A stretch of 46,807 bases of DNA from IMG/VR virus record IMGVR_UViG_3300032180_000014, positions 1-46,807 of that record, one strand, 5' to 3'. Of this stretch, positions 1 to 7,760 are shown piece after piece. The notes below the pieces were generated by a model. That model worked only from the letters and a program-made list of their open reading frames with translations, did not search any database and had not been told where the DNA came from. The number at the start of each line of letters is the position of its first letter. The stretch's first letter is position 1. Origin of the DNA: a virus. The translations under genes were made by a program, and so were the position numbers.

Positions 1-269
1 GGAGAAGGGGGGGAACTCTTTAGTTCGTTAGCTAACGCTGCCACAATGTTAGCTAACTTCTCGATTTTGTCATTCAAATCAAGGATATGCCGGTTTTGCT
101 CCGTTAGGTAACGGAGGATGGTTTCCTTGTGGCGGGCCTGACGTTGAGAAACTGATAGAGGCAAATGGCGTATCCTCCCCTTGAAGAGTTTGAGCGGGTG
201 CCGCCGGCGTGTCAAGTTGCCAAGAGGCCGGAAAAATCGGTGCGTAGGTAGCCTTGCGGCACGAACCAT
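1..269 (-). CDS. coiled-coil protein, C-terminus cut by window end (possible N-terminal half of replication protein)
   Basis: An open minus-strand frame runs off the left edge. From about residue 40 it reads QRQARHKETILRYLTEQ and continues as a heptad-like segment (LDLNDKIEKLANIVAALANEL) ending in SSPPS, clearly protein-like. Two starts are possible: ATG at 269, which overlaps the upstream gene by 58 bases, or TTG at 215, which overlaps the upstream TGA in a TTGA arrangement like other junctions here. Neither has a clear ribosome-binding site, so translation is probably coupled. No family is recognised. On a circular molecule it would lead into the replication protein fragment at the right end, but the junction as given is out of frame. 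Confidence 0.55.
   Translation of the reverse strand, partial: MVRAARLPTHRFFRPLGNLTRRRHPLKLFKGRIRHLPLSVSQRQARHKETILRYLTEQNRHILDLNDKIEKLANIVAALANELKSSPPS
27..57. repeat. two copies of palindrome GTTAGCTAAC, 21 bp apart
   Basis: GTTAGCTAAC, a perfect 10-bp palindrome, occurs at 27-36 and 48-57, two helical turns apart. A similar imperfect palindrome, CCGTTAGGTAACGG, lies at 101-114. All are inside the coiled-coil reading frame, where the decamers encode part of two LAN tripeptides. They could be iteron-like sites in a replication gene or a by-product of the repeated residues. Confidence 0.4.
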
Positions 270-685
270 GCAGGGGGACGGCCACCTGGAGACCGCAGCC
301 ATTTCAGCTTTTTGGCGTCTCTCCCGAGCATCCATCCCATCACCCGGAAGTTCGGGGTGTGACCGGTCACTAATGCAAAATAGTCACGGTCGTCATCGTC
401 GGGACGCACGATCAGTGATCCATGCTCGAGCATGGTGCCGCGGAACTGGATGTTGTGCCGGGCATCCGGGAGTTTGAAGTGGTTGACGCTGCCGGACCAG
501 ACGAGGCCGAGTGCCTTGCAACCTGCGGCTTCTGCGGGTGCTCCGACCAGGTCGATGACCATTCCGTCGCCGGTAAAGCCGTGCTTGTCAGCCAGGTGCG
601 TCGACTCCGCAGCACGCCGGCGAGCCACCCGCTCGGCCTTGGCAACTTCCTCTGCGTTCAGCTGCACGTCGATAGGAGCTATCAT
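212..685 (-). CDS. uncharacterised phage protein, PD-(D/E)XK-like pattern
   Basis: A 157-residue protein starting at ATG 685, with AGAGGG a few bases upstream. It contains PAEAAGCKALGL (about residues 50-61), then PDARHNIQFRG, LIVRPDDDDRDYFALVTG, FRVMGWMLGRDAKK and a C-terminal RPPAWFVPQGYLR. From memory this resembles a widespread uncharacterised phage family with the pattern GE...K, NIEVR, LIVR-DDPDD, GWI-GREAK and FVPQ. The E then D-x(n)-(Q/E)-x-(R/K) order recalls PD-(D/E)XK nucleases, but the usual E of ExK is Q here, so activity is doubtful. It heads the minus-strand unit leaving the left end. Confidence 0.7.
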   Translation of the reverse strand: MIAPIDVQLNAEEVAKAERVARRRAAESTHLADKHGFTGDGMVIDLVGAPAEAAGCKALGLVWSGSVNHFKLPDARHNIQFRGTMLEHGSLIVRPDDDDRDYFALVTGHTPNFRVMGWMLGRDAKKLKWLRSPGGRPPAWFVPQGYLRTDFSGLLAT

Positions 686-715
686 CTGACCCTCTGGTTG
701 TGGTATGGCCGCGAC

Positions 716-790
716 ATGATGACGCAGATATTCTGGTCCCTGCTCGCGGTATGGTGTGTCGTGTTCATAATCTTCTTGAAAAGCTACTGA
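716..790 (+). CDS. possible 24-residue single-span membrane microprotein
   Basis: ATG 716 opens a 24-residue frame (MMTQIFWSLLAVWCVV, then FIIFLKSY) that is almost entirely one hydrophobic segment with a basic/aromatic tail. Its TGA at 788-790 overlaps the ATG of the phosphoesterase at 790, the coupling seen at most late-gene junctions. The ribosome-binding site is weak, and the same frame stays open far upstream inside the opposite-strand gene, so it could be chance. If real, it may couple translation of the exported enzyme. Confidence 0.35.
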   Translation: MMTQIFWSLLAVWCVVFIIFLKSY

Positions 791-1659
791 TGTCGTTTCT
801 CAAAAAATGTCTGTGGCTTTCTGTCTTTCTGTTGATTGCTGTTCGGGGACAGGCATTAATTCTATTTTCCCCCACGACCGTCCGCCCCCCTATAAATCAT
901 ATCGTGGTGGTTATCCTAGAAAACGCCAATGCGAGCGACGCTATGGCGCAACCCTTTATGGCATCGCTGATTACAAACGGGACCTATTTAAATAATTACC
1001 ACGCTATCGCCCATCCATCACAGCCGAATTATATCGCGATGGAAGCGGCGCAAACGGCGGGAGTTGTCGATGACACCGACGTCAACCTGGCCGTTTCCCA
1101 TTTAGGAGATCTGGTTGAGTCGGCCGGAAAGAATTGGAAGATTTATTCTGAAGGATGGCCCGGCAGCTGTTATACGGGAACTCAAAGTGGCAACTACGTG
1201 CGCAAACATAATCCATTTATCAGCTTTAATAACGTTCGCACCAACTCAACACGGTGTAATGCCCATGTTGTGGACTCCTCAGTGTTGAACACTGATATCA
1301 CGAATGGGACGTTGCCGGCGTATGCTCTTTACGTCCCGGACCTGCAGAATGATGGCCATGACACCAGCGTAACGTTTGCCGATACATGGCTTTCAGGAGC
1401 TTTTGGCCCAAGACTTTCGAACCCGGCATTTATGAATAATACCTTGTTTATTGTTACGTTTGACGAGAATGACTCTACTAATGATACTGATATGAACACA
1501 GTATATATGGTGATGTATGGCGCCCGCGCGACACCGGGGGTGAATTCATCTACGTTGCATGACCATTATAGTCTTATGAGATTGGTGGAAGACACATTTA
1601 GTCTTGGCAATCTTGGATTAAATGACGCAACTGCCTCCATAATCAACGAGCTTAACTGA
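790..1659 (+). CDS. secreted phosphoesterase (AcpA/phospholipase C-type, alkaline phosphatase superfamily)
   Basis: A 289-residue protein. ATG 790 is preferred over longer starts because it begins a Sec signal peptide (MSFLKKCLWLSVFLLIAV, cleavage near GQA). The mature part has the order of motifs of the phosphoesterase family PF04185: NHIVVVILEN near residue 35, HPSQPNYIAM near 75, VPDLQNDGHD in the middle, FDEND with metal-binding acids, and DHYSLMRLVEDTF near the C-terminus. Such enzymes hydrolyse phosphomonoesters or phospholipids outside the cytoplasm. It is the first full-size plus-strand gene, upstream of the packaging genes, and is visibly richer in A+T than its neighbours, which fits a transferred accessory gene. 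The substrate cannot be told. Confidence 0.82.
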   Translation: MSFLKKCLWLSVFLLIAVRGQALILFSPTTVRPPINHIVVVILENANASDAMAQPFMASLITNGTYLNNYHAIAHPSQPNYIAMEAAQTAGVVDDTDVNLAVSHLGDLVESAGKNWKIYSEGWPGSCYTGTQSGNYVRKHNPFISFNNVRTNSTRCNAHVVDSSVLNTDITNGTLPAYALYVPDLQNDGHDTSVTFADTWLSGAFGPRLSNPAFMNNTLFIVTFDENDSTNDTDMNTVYMVMYGARATPGVNSSTLHDHYSLMRLVEDTFSLGNLGLNDATASIINELN

Positions 1660-1667
1660 GCAACGCC

Positions 1668-1850
1668 ATGTCCAAAATGCCTGATGAGGATGACGACGCC
1701 TATACAATCATTGATTGGATCGACGAGGTGAACACGTTGACTGCCGAGGATCCCGCGGATGATGATGACGAGTCCTCGGGAACAAGCGATCCAATGGACG
1801 GCTATGATCTTGACGGTGAGGAAGAGGACGATGAGAGTGATGAGATGTGA
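1668..1850 (+). CDS. small very acidic protein
   Basis: A 60-residue protein starting at ATG 1668, eight bases after the phosphoesterase stop. It is dominated by Asp and Glu, with runs such as DEDDDAY, DPADDDDESS and GEEEDDESDEM. It has no hydrophobic segment or cysteine. Its end overlaps the next gene. Such acidic peptides can mimic DNA or bind basic proteins, but no family is recognised and no function is claimed. Confidence 0.6.
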   Translation: MSKMPDEDDDAYTIIDWIDEVNTLTAEDPADDDDESSGTSDPMDGYDLDGEEEDDESDEM

Positions 1851-2067
1851 GCGATGCAGGGGGGATGGCTGGTTGCTGGTTCCCGCGCCAACAAAATTCG
1901 GGCTTCCCGAAGAAGTCCCGTGCCCCGAGTGCGGAGGCTCGGGCATCGCTCATTGCTGTGAGGGCGATCAGACGCAGCCCGGGTCAGCTAATGATTACGA
2001 TGACGTCGACTTCACCGCAGCAATCATCAGTCGTTTCCCGAATATCCTGAAGCGTCTTGCGGAGTGA
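1840..2067 (+). CDS. small zinc-finger protein (DnaJ-like CxxC knuckles)
   Basis: A 75-residue protein. ATG 1840 (MRCERCRGDGW) is chosen because cysteines begin at once; an in-frame ATG at 1831 is also possible. Two Cys knuckles, CERCRGDGW and CPECGGSG, match the CxxCxGxG pattern of DnaJ cysteine-rich domains and probably bind one zinc ion. The C-terminus (FTAAIISRFPNILKRLAE) is helical. It overlaps the preceding gene, and its TGA overlaps the terminase GTG. The position just before the large terminase would suit a small packaging accessory, but it does not resemble a known small terminase. Confidence 0.7.
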   Translation: MRCERCRGDGWLLVPAPTKFGLPEEVPCPECGGSGIAHCCEGDQTQPGSANDYDDVDFTAAIISRFPNILKRLAE

Positions 2068-4049
2068 CCGCCGAGCTTTTATCGCTGATCCGCGAGAACC
2101 GGTTCCTGGCTCACTCCGAACTGTTCCAGCACCGGCACGAATACCCGTTTGCTGACTTTCACCGCTCGCTGGTTGAGGATTTCTGGTCGCCTGAGCGGTT
2201 CTACATTGATCTCGGATTTCGCGAATGCGGCAAGACGACGTTGGTCGAGGAAGGGATCATCGTCGCTGCCCTCGAGGGCGCCTTCCGCAACTGTCTGATC
2301 ATCGGGGCCAAGGAGGAGCTGGCGGCCGAGCTCCTGGTCAACATCAAGTCAGAGCTCGATAACAACGAATGGCTGCAACTTGCCTGGGGATACAGTGATT
2401 GCCATGGCGACACCTGGACCAGCACCAAGATCACCTTGCGATCAGGCTGCTGTATTCAGGCTCGAGGTGTCGGGCAGACCATGCGGGGAACTCAGCATCA
2501 TAACATGCGCCCGGATCTGGTGGTCGTTAATGACTTTGAAGATGATGAGGACGTCCTCAGTCCCGAAGGACGACGGAAAACTCTTCGGTGGTTTTTAAAG
2601 ATCCTGCTCCCGGCCTGCGACCGCGCTCGCCGCAAGATCCGCATCTACGACACGGTGCGGGACGCCGACAGCGTCCCGATGATGCTGATCAAAAATCAGA
2701 AGTGGCCGCACCGGTTTATCCCGATATGCTACCGTGACGAGGCTGGTGCGGAGCGGTCGAGTTGGCCTGGGCACCCAACACTCACGGAAGAGTGGATCTC
2801 AAACGAGCGCCGCATGTATGCTCAGCTCGGCGAGCTGGATATTTTCGAACGCGAGTACATGTGCGAAGCGATGTCACAGGCTGATCGGACTTTTACCGCC
2901 GACATGCTGAAGATAACACCGGTCGAGCACACCTTTCAGGGCAAGTGGGTGTCGATCGATCCGGCTCGGTCGACCACCCGCAGCTCGGCCTTTACCGGGT
3001 GGGCGGTGTGGAGCTGGGATCGTCATCGGCTGATCGTCTGGGAATGCGGCGCCAAACATATGATGCCGTCGGAGATAGTCGACCTGGCGTTTCGGCTTAA
3101 CCGTGATCACCAGCCGGTTGAAATCGGGATAGAGGAAAATGGCCTCAACCAGTGGTTGCTCGAGCCCATTCGAGCACGAGTGGCAAGTGACGGAGCAATC
3201 CCTTATCGATCCCTTTGGATACCTAAAGGGCAAATCGATTTCATCAAGGGACTTCAACCTTTCTTTGCCAATGGCCAGGTTGCGCTTACGACTGAAATGC
3301 CGGAATTGCGAGAGCAGCTTCTGGGTTTTCCCACCGGTCGAAGAGACGCCCCAAACGCCCTGGCATATGCCCTCCAACTCCGACCCGGCCGCCTGATTTA
3401 CGAAGGATTCAATCCAAATGTCCATATCCAACCTGCGGAACCTGGAAGCGGCGCTCTCTACCTGGCTGTCAATGCAACCCGCGGCATGGTGGCAGCGGTT
3501 CTTGTCAGGTTGGACGGAGGAAGAATTGCTTGTCTTGCTGATTGGTGCGTCGATGGAGATCCGGGCCAAGCAAGCGAGGCGCTTGTCCGCTCAGCCAGCA
3601 TGTTCGCCGGAAGCGGGCTCACCGCCATCGCCGGTCCTCGACACTTCGACCAGTGGCAAAACGTCGGCCTCGTCCAGGCTTTCCGAGAACTCGGAGTCCA
3701 ATGCCGTCCTGGAGGGGCAATTGAAGCAGGGCGAGGCGTATTGCGCAGGGCTATGGAACGAACAGTTGCCTCTGAACCGGAGTTATCCGTGGCCCCAGAC
3801 GCAGGTTGGACCCTTCGCGCCCTATCGGGGGGATACGCAAGACCGACCAGGGACGGACGGGTTGCCGACGAAGCCGAGCAAAATCGATACCGGGTGCTGA
3901 TCGAGGGCTTGGAAAGTCTCGCCGGGCTCTTTCAGTGGGGGCTGCGCGAGGATGAAGAACGCAACTACGCGGTAGGTAAGGACGGCCGGCGCTATCTCTC
4001 GATCATGCCGCAGCAGCAGCCTGAGTTGGAGCTGAAGACCTATGCCTGA
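2064..4049 (+). CDS. terL: terminase large subunit with extra C-terminal domain
   Basis: A 661-residue packaging ATPase/nuclease starting at GTG 2064 in a GTGA overlap. The N-terminal ATPase has a deviant Walker A, GFRECGKTT (51-59), and Walker B, DLVVVNDFEDDED (151-163). The RNase H-like nuclease shows acidic residues in VSIDPARS (D299), GIEENG (E357/E358) and GRRDAPNALAYAL (D428). About 200 further residues (465-661) follow. They begin with a strand-rich LYLAVNATRGMVAAVLVRLD and contain an AIAGPRHFDQWQN segment resembling a second RNase H-like fold without its first aspartate. The protein is long for the family. It overlaps the portal gene by 8 bases. Confidence 0.92.
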   Translation: MTAELLSLIRENRFLAHSELFQHRHEYPFADFHRSLVEDFWSPERFYIDLGFRECGKTTLVEEGIIVAALEGAFRNCLIIGAKEELAAELLVNIKSELDNNEWLQLAWGYSDCHGDTWTSTKITLRSGCCIQARGVGQTMRGTQHHNMRPDLVVVNDFEDDEDVLSPEGRRKTLRWFLKILLPACDRARRKIRIYDTVRDADSVPMMLIKNQKWPHRFIPICYRDEAGAERSSWPGHPTLTEEWISNERRMYAQLGELDIFEREYMCEAMSQADRTFTADMLKITPVEHTFQGKWVSIDPARSTTRSSAFTGWAVWSWDRHRLIVWECGAKHMMPSEIVDLAFRLNRDHQPVEIGIEENGLNQWLLEPIRARVASDGAIPYRSLWIPKGQIDFIKGLQPFFANGQVALTTEMPELREQLLGFPTGRRDAPNALAYALQLRPGRLIYEGFNPNVHIQPAEPGSGALYLAVNATRGMVAAVLVRLDGGRIACLADWCVDGDPGQASEALVRSASMFAGSGLTAIAGPRHFDQWQNVGLVQAFRELGVQCRPGGAIEAGRGVLRRAMERTVASEPELSVAPDAGWTLRALSGGYARPTRDGRVADEAEQNRYRVLIEGLESLAGLFQWGLREDEERNYAVGKDGRRYLSIMPQQQPELELKTYA

Positions 4050-6219
4050 CCGTCGCCGCGATGCAGAGATCCTCGGACGCAAGACCTCGAAACAATACGA
4101 GGACATGTGCAAGGTATTCCATCGTGTAGAGGAAGGGTTCCGCAACCAAGGCAGTCGCGCTGACAGCATTCAGGACTATTGGGCAATTTATAACTGCGAG
4201 GTTGACGGTAACAATTACTACAATGGTAATTCTGATCTGTATGTGCCTATTGTTCATGTGGCGATCGAGGCGCGGAAAACCAGAAATCTAAACCGACTGT
4301 TCCCACAATCCGGCAGGTATATTGACGCAACCGGGTCGGACGGAGAGATCCCGGCTGAGATCGTGGCGCTTCTCGAGGACTATGTCCGGGTCACCAAGCT
4401 GCGTACTCAGCACATCGCTGGCCTCTTGCGCAACGGTGATATCGAGGGCCACTACAATTTGCTTGTCGACTGGGACCGTTCATCGCGGCACATTGTTTCA
4501 CGTGAAACCGCCCCGCCGACGCTGAGCCTTCGCGGCATGATGCGCTCGGTCTCTGCGCTTGATGTCACCCGCGAACCGATCGAGAAGATGCACGAGGAGG
4601 AGGTGTTCGATCAGCACCCCTCGGTCGAGGTTTTGCACGACAGCGATGTCCTGGTCCTGCCCCAGAACTCGCAGTCGGTAGACGATGCCCTGCGCCGCGG
4701 CGGCAGCGTTACGGTGATACGGCGGTGGACCAAGGAACAGCTCGAGGAGATGATCGACGAGGGCGAGGTGCGCCGTGGCCCGGGAGAGGAGTTGCTCGAG
4801 ATCCGCTCTCGCGTCTTTGAAAACCCGCGCAGCATTGAGAAGGATCTGATCGATGCCGCCGGGATCAAGGATAGTGGCCAAACGATCCAGGGTTACGTTA
4901 CCTGGTGCCTCCGCGATATTCCCGGCGAGGGCAAGCGGCTGACCGAATCGATTTGGGGTGGTTACGATCTGGTACTGTCGTGCCGTCGCATACGCTACTG
5001 GAACGACAAGTGTCCGCTGCTCTCGGTGCCGCAGAACAAGATCGCCGGCGCCTTCAAGGGAGTGTCGCCGATCAAGCCGGGGGTCGCCTCGCTACAGTAC
5101 TACGCCAACCAGATAGCGCAGCAGGCGGCTGATAGCGCCACCTACTCGATGCTGCCGATCGTGATGACCGACCCGGCCAAAAACCCGCGCACCGCGACGA
5201 TGATCCTCAATCTGGGAGCGGTGTGGGAGATCGACCCGAACTCGACGAAATTTGCCGAGTTTCCGAAGTTATGGCAGGACGGCGTTCAAATTCTCCAGTC
5301 GATAACCGCTCAGATCCTTCAGAGCCTCGGGGTTAATCCGGCGATGTTGCCGCAGTCGACCGGGCGCCCCGGCGCCAAGCGCAACCAGGCCGAGGTGGCC
5401 CTGGAGCAACAGGTCGATGTGCTGACCACCGATGAGTTGTGCTCGGTGGTTGAAGAGGGTGTGCTGACCCCGATGCTGGGTTTGTGGGTCGATTATGATC
5501 ACCAGTTCCGCGACGACGAGACAACGGTTCGGATGTATGGTGAGCTTGGTCATCTGGCAAAGATGGAGAAGGTCCCGCCGCTACAGTCGACCAACCGTTA
5601 TCACTTCACCTGGTTTGGCGTGGAACAAGCCAGGAACGCAGCACAGGTCCAGCAGCAGATAGCGGCCCTCAACGTTTACAAGGGGTTTGAGCAGGCGCTG
5701 GGCAAGGCGGGGTATATGCTGGACCCGGCTCCGCTGCTTGTGCACTCGGCCGGCAACGTCTTTGGCTGGCGTGAGGGGCATCTGATAATTCGTGATATGC
5801 GCTCGCAGCTGGCGATGGATCCGAATACCGAGAACGAGATGCTGGCGATGGGCCAGAAGGCTGTTGTCCATCCTCTGGACAACCATCCCGAGCACATTCA
5901 GGCGCACTCCCAGCTGCTGCAAGCGCTGGATTCCGGTTCGCCGGAGCATATGAACACGCAGCTTCATATCAATTTCCACCAGCGGTTTATGGCCGAACAG
6001 GCGGCGCAGATGGCGCAACAGCAGATGATGCAACAGATGCAGGCTGCCGGCGGGGGTGGTCCACCAGGAGCCCCCGGGGGCGGGCAGGGAGGCGGCGGTG
6101 GTGCTCCGGCACCGGGCGGTGCCGCACCTCCTCCCAACCCGTTGCGGGGGCCTCCTGGGATGATCCATCCCGATCAGATGCCGCGGGCGGGTGCCGCGGT
6201 CATGCCGAGGAAAATGTGA
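4042..6219 (+). CDS. portal protein
   Basis: A 725-residue protein that follows terL with an ATGCCTGA overlap. Size, position and content fit podovirus head-to-tail portal proteins: an N-terminal helical region (QDYWAIYNCEVDGN, SDLYVPIVHVAIEARK), a long alpha/beta body, and a helical region with GRPGAKRNQAEVALEQQ. The C-terminus is Gln/Met-rich, then Gly/Pro-rich (from about residue 670), typical of a flexible tail lining the portal. Twelve copies would form the DNA channel docked to TerL. The assignment rests mainly on synteny and general sequence character. Confidence 0.85.
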   Translation: MPDRRRDAEILGRKTSKQYEDMCKVFHRVEEGFRNQGSRADSIQDYWAIYNCEVDGNNYYNGNSDLYVPIVHVAIEARKTRNLNRLFPQSGRYIDATGSDGEIPAEIVALLEDYVRVTKLRTQHIAGLLRNGDIEGHYNLLVDWDRSSRHIVSRETAPPTLSLRGMMRSVSALDVTREPIEKMHEEEVFDQHPSVEVLHDSDVLVLPQNSQSVDDALRRGGSVTVIRRWTKEQLEEMIDEGEVRRGPGEELLEIRSRVFENPRSIEKDLIDAAGIKDSGQTIQGYVTWCLRDIPGEGKRLTESIWGGYDLVLSCRRIRYWNDKCPLLSVPQNKIAGAFKGVSPIKPGVASLQYYANQIAQQAADSATYSMLPIVMTDPAKNPRTATMILNLGAVWEIDPNSTKFAEFPKLWQDGVQILQSITAQILQSLGVNPAMLPQSTGRPGAKRNQAEVALEQQVDVLTTDELCSVVEEGVLTPMLGLWVDYDHQFRDDETTVRMYGELGHLAKMEKVPPLQSTNRYHFTWFGVEQARNAAQVQQQIAALNVYKGFEQALGKAGYMLDPAPLLVHSAGNVFGWREGHLIIRDMRSQLAMDPNTENEMLAMGQKAVVHPLDNHPEHIQAHSQLLQALDSGSPEHMNTQLHINFHQRFMAEQAAQMAQQQMMQQMQAAGGGGPPGAPGGGQGGGGGAPAPGGAAPPPNPLRGPPGMIHPDQMPRAGAAVMPRKM

Positions 6220-6443
6220 TGGGCGCACTCATTATCGGGATCTTGTGGATACTCCTTGCTGTTGCGTTGATCGCCGGGATCTTTCTGGCTGTGCTGTGGG
6301 TGCTGCGCTACATCGGCTTGCCAATCCCGCCGCAGGTCGACAAATTCGGTTTGCTGATCATAGCTTTGCTGGCCCTGATCTGGGTTGCGACGCTGGTCTT
6401 CGGTGGCGCGGCGCCGTTTGCCGGCGTTCACATCGCTCGCTGA
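6219..6443 (+). CDS. small two-span membrane protein
   Basis: A 74-residue protein starting at ATG 6219 inside the portal stop codon; GTG 6216 is an alternative. Two hydrophobic segments (ALIIGILWILLAVALIAG and LLIIALLALIWVATLVFGG) flank a short polar link, IPPQVDK. The topology is holin-like, but its place among packaging genes is unusual for a holin and a better candidate lies at 29257. The role is unassigned. Confidence 0.7.
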   Translation: MGALIIGILWILLAVALIAGIFLAVLWVLRYIGLPIPPQVDKFGLLIIALLALIWVATLVFGGAAPFAGVHIAR

Positions 6444-6445
6444 GC

Positions 6446-6652
6446 ATGGGCGTTTTTGATCGTTCCGACCCAAGACACGCCAGAATGATGGCGCTTGCCG
6501 AGAAGTGGGGATATCCGGAAGGGCTCCCATTCCCGTGGTGGCTCGTCAAGGAGGCGGGATACTCGGACGAGGAGATCGCCGAGATGCAGCGGATCATCGA
6601 TGAGCATGGGCGGGGAGTCACCAACTCCCAATCGCGGTTTACTACCACCTGA
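6446..6652 (+). CDS. hypothetical small protein
   Basis: A 68-residue protein starting at ATG 6446, three bases after the previous gene. It reads as a mainly helical soluble protein with MMALAEKWGYPEGLPFPWWLVKEAGYSDEEIAEMQRII; the last part resembles a small helix-turn-helix or helical hairpin. No family is recognised. It closes the first late transcription block before the promoter/operator region. Confidence 0.65.
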   Translation: MGVFDRSDPRHARMMALAEKWGYPEGLPFPWWLVKEAGYSDEEIAEMQRIIDEHGRGVTNSQSRFTTT

Positions 6653-6836
6653 CGCCACTCTACTACGGTCAGGTCCGTTACGGGTACCGCGCTAAGGTTT
6701 TTCAACTATTATTGGCCTGACCGGCTAATCCGGCTTCGCCCATGCAAAGATGCCCCCACTTTGCCGCGGAGGGCGCTGCCGGTTAATTCCGGTTGGCGGT
6801 GGTCGACCATTCCCACTCTATGACAAACGAATTAGC

Positions 6837-6866
6837 TTGACACGCGGCATTTTGTCGCACCATAAG
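6837..6866 (+). promoter_or_regulatory. promoter-like TTGACA-N18-CATAAG before the scaffold/capsid block
   Basis: The roughly 285-bp gap after 6652 contains a perfect -35 hexamer, TTGACA (6837-6842), and a -10-like CATAAG (6861-6866) separated by 18 bases. The spacer is almost entirely filled by the 17-bp dyad listed separately, the classic position for a repressor operator. The scaffold gene starts about 73 bases after the -10. I see nothing else definite in the gap. Confidence 0.6.
6843..6859. promoter_or_regulatory. 17-bp dyad operator, copy 1
   Basis: CGCGGCA-TTT-TGTCGCA, one mismatch from the consensus TGYGRCA-N3-TGTCGCA shared with four other sites in this window. It lies between the -35 and -10 elements of the promoter-like sequence before the capsid genes, so a bound protein would block RNA polymerase. 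Confidence 0.6.
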
Positions 6867-6938
6867 CCAGCACAAGCTGCGAGGCAGTTGGCGCCGATCC
6901 CGAGCTGCAATTGCTATTCCGCGCTGTAGGAAGACGCC

Positions 6939-7718
6939 ATGTCGGAAGAGCGTACGGGCACTGAGCTGCCTGAAGACGACGATCTCGCCATGCTTGACGA
7001 CTTGTTGGAACCTGAGACCGACGAGTTGGAGCCTGGCGAAGGCGAAGACCTTCCTGAAGAAGAGGCTGAAGACGAGCCGCCACCGGAACCCCGGCGCAGG
7101 CCGTCTGCCCGGCAACGAGCCGTTCTGCGGTTGCGTGACCGGCAGTCAAAGCTGGAGGAAGAGAACCGCAATCTGCGCCAGGTGATGGAGCGGCTATCGC
7201 AGACCCAGCCGCCGCCGGCACCTCAGCCGGTCGATCCATACCGGCAGCAGGAGATCGAGCAGCGGGAAGCCGAGCGGGTGGCACAGATGATGCCGCACGA
7301 GCAGGCTCAGTACTACGCTCGCAAGGCCAAGGACGAGATGTCCGGCGAGTTGATGAGGGCGCGGATTGAGGTTGCTGATTATCTCGACCGTCAGTCCTTC
7401 GACCTGCTTAAGCAGCAGGAGCCGATGGCGGAGCGGCTTTCGACGAAGATCGAGGAAGCTCTGGCGCATTCCCGTCGCAACGGGATGAACCCGACGCGGG
7501 TAGCGCTCTACAACCAGATCTTCGCTGAGGAGGTCCGGGCCAAGGCCAAGCGGCAGGCTGATACGCAGAGGAAGAAGGGCCGCGCCTCGATCGAGGCGCA
7601 AACGACACGGCCGGGCTCGGCACGCTCAACAGCTGCACCTGCCCGCCGGCGACAGGATGACGAAGCGGCGGGTCTTGATGACCGGCTGCGAAAGGTGACG
7701 GTAGGCGACGTCTGGTAG
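6939..7718 (+). CDS. scaffolding-like protein
   Basis: A 259-residue protein starting at ATG 6939 with AGGAAG upstream. The first 50 residues are very acidic (LPEDDDLAMLDDLLEPETDELE and so on). They are followed by a basic stretch (RRRPSARQRAVLRLRDRQ), a coiled coil (KLEEENRNLRQVMERL), a Gln/Pro-rich linker and a helical Arg/Lys-rich C-terminal half. Acidic and coiled-coil N-terminus plus basic C-terminus, with a position immediately before the major capsid gene, is the usual form of phage scaffolding proteins. The assignment is by composition and synteny. Confidence 0.72.
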   Translation: MSEERTGTELPEDDDLAMLDDLLEPETDELEPGEGEDLPEEEAEDEPPPEPRRRPSARQRAVLRLRDRQSKLEEENRNLRQVMERLSQTQPPPAPQPVDPYRQQEIEQREAERVAQMMPHEQAQYYARKAKDEMSGELMRARIEVADYLDRQSFDLLKQQEPMAERLSTKIEEALAHSRRNGMNPTRVALYNQIFAEEVRAKAKRQADTQRKKGRASIEAQTTRPGSARSTAAPARRRQDDEAAGLDDRLRKVTVGDVW

Positions 7719-7760
7719 CTCTGTCCTTGGCGGCAGGGCGCCGCTGAGGAGTAGGACTAA

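Noticed and set aside
422-790. Long plus-strand frame covering the region opposite the 212-685 gene
   Set aside because: Its first three quarters are the reverse of a well-supported minus-strand gene and read like noise; only the last 24 codons are kept as a possible microprotein.
6220-6443. Calling the two-span protein after the portal the phage holin
   Set aside because: Position among head genes is wrong for lysis timing and a better holin-like candidate exists at 29257.
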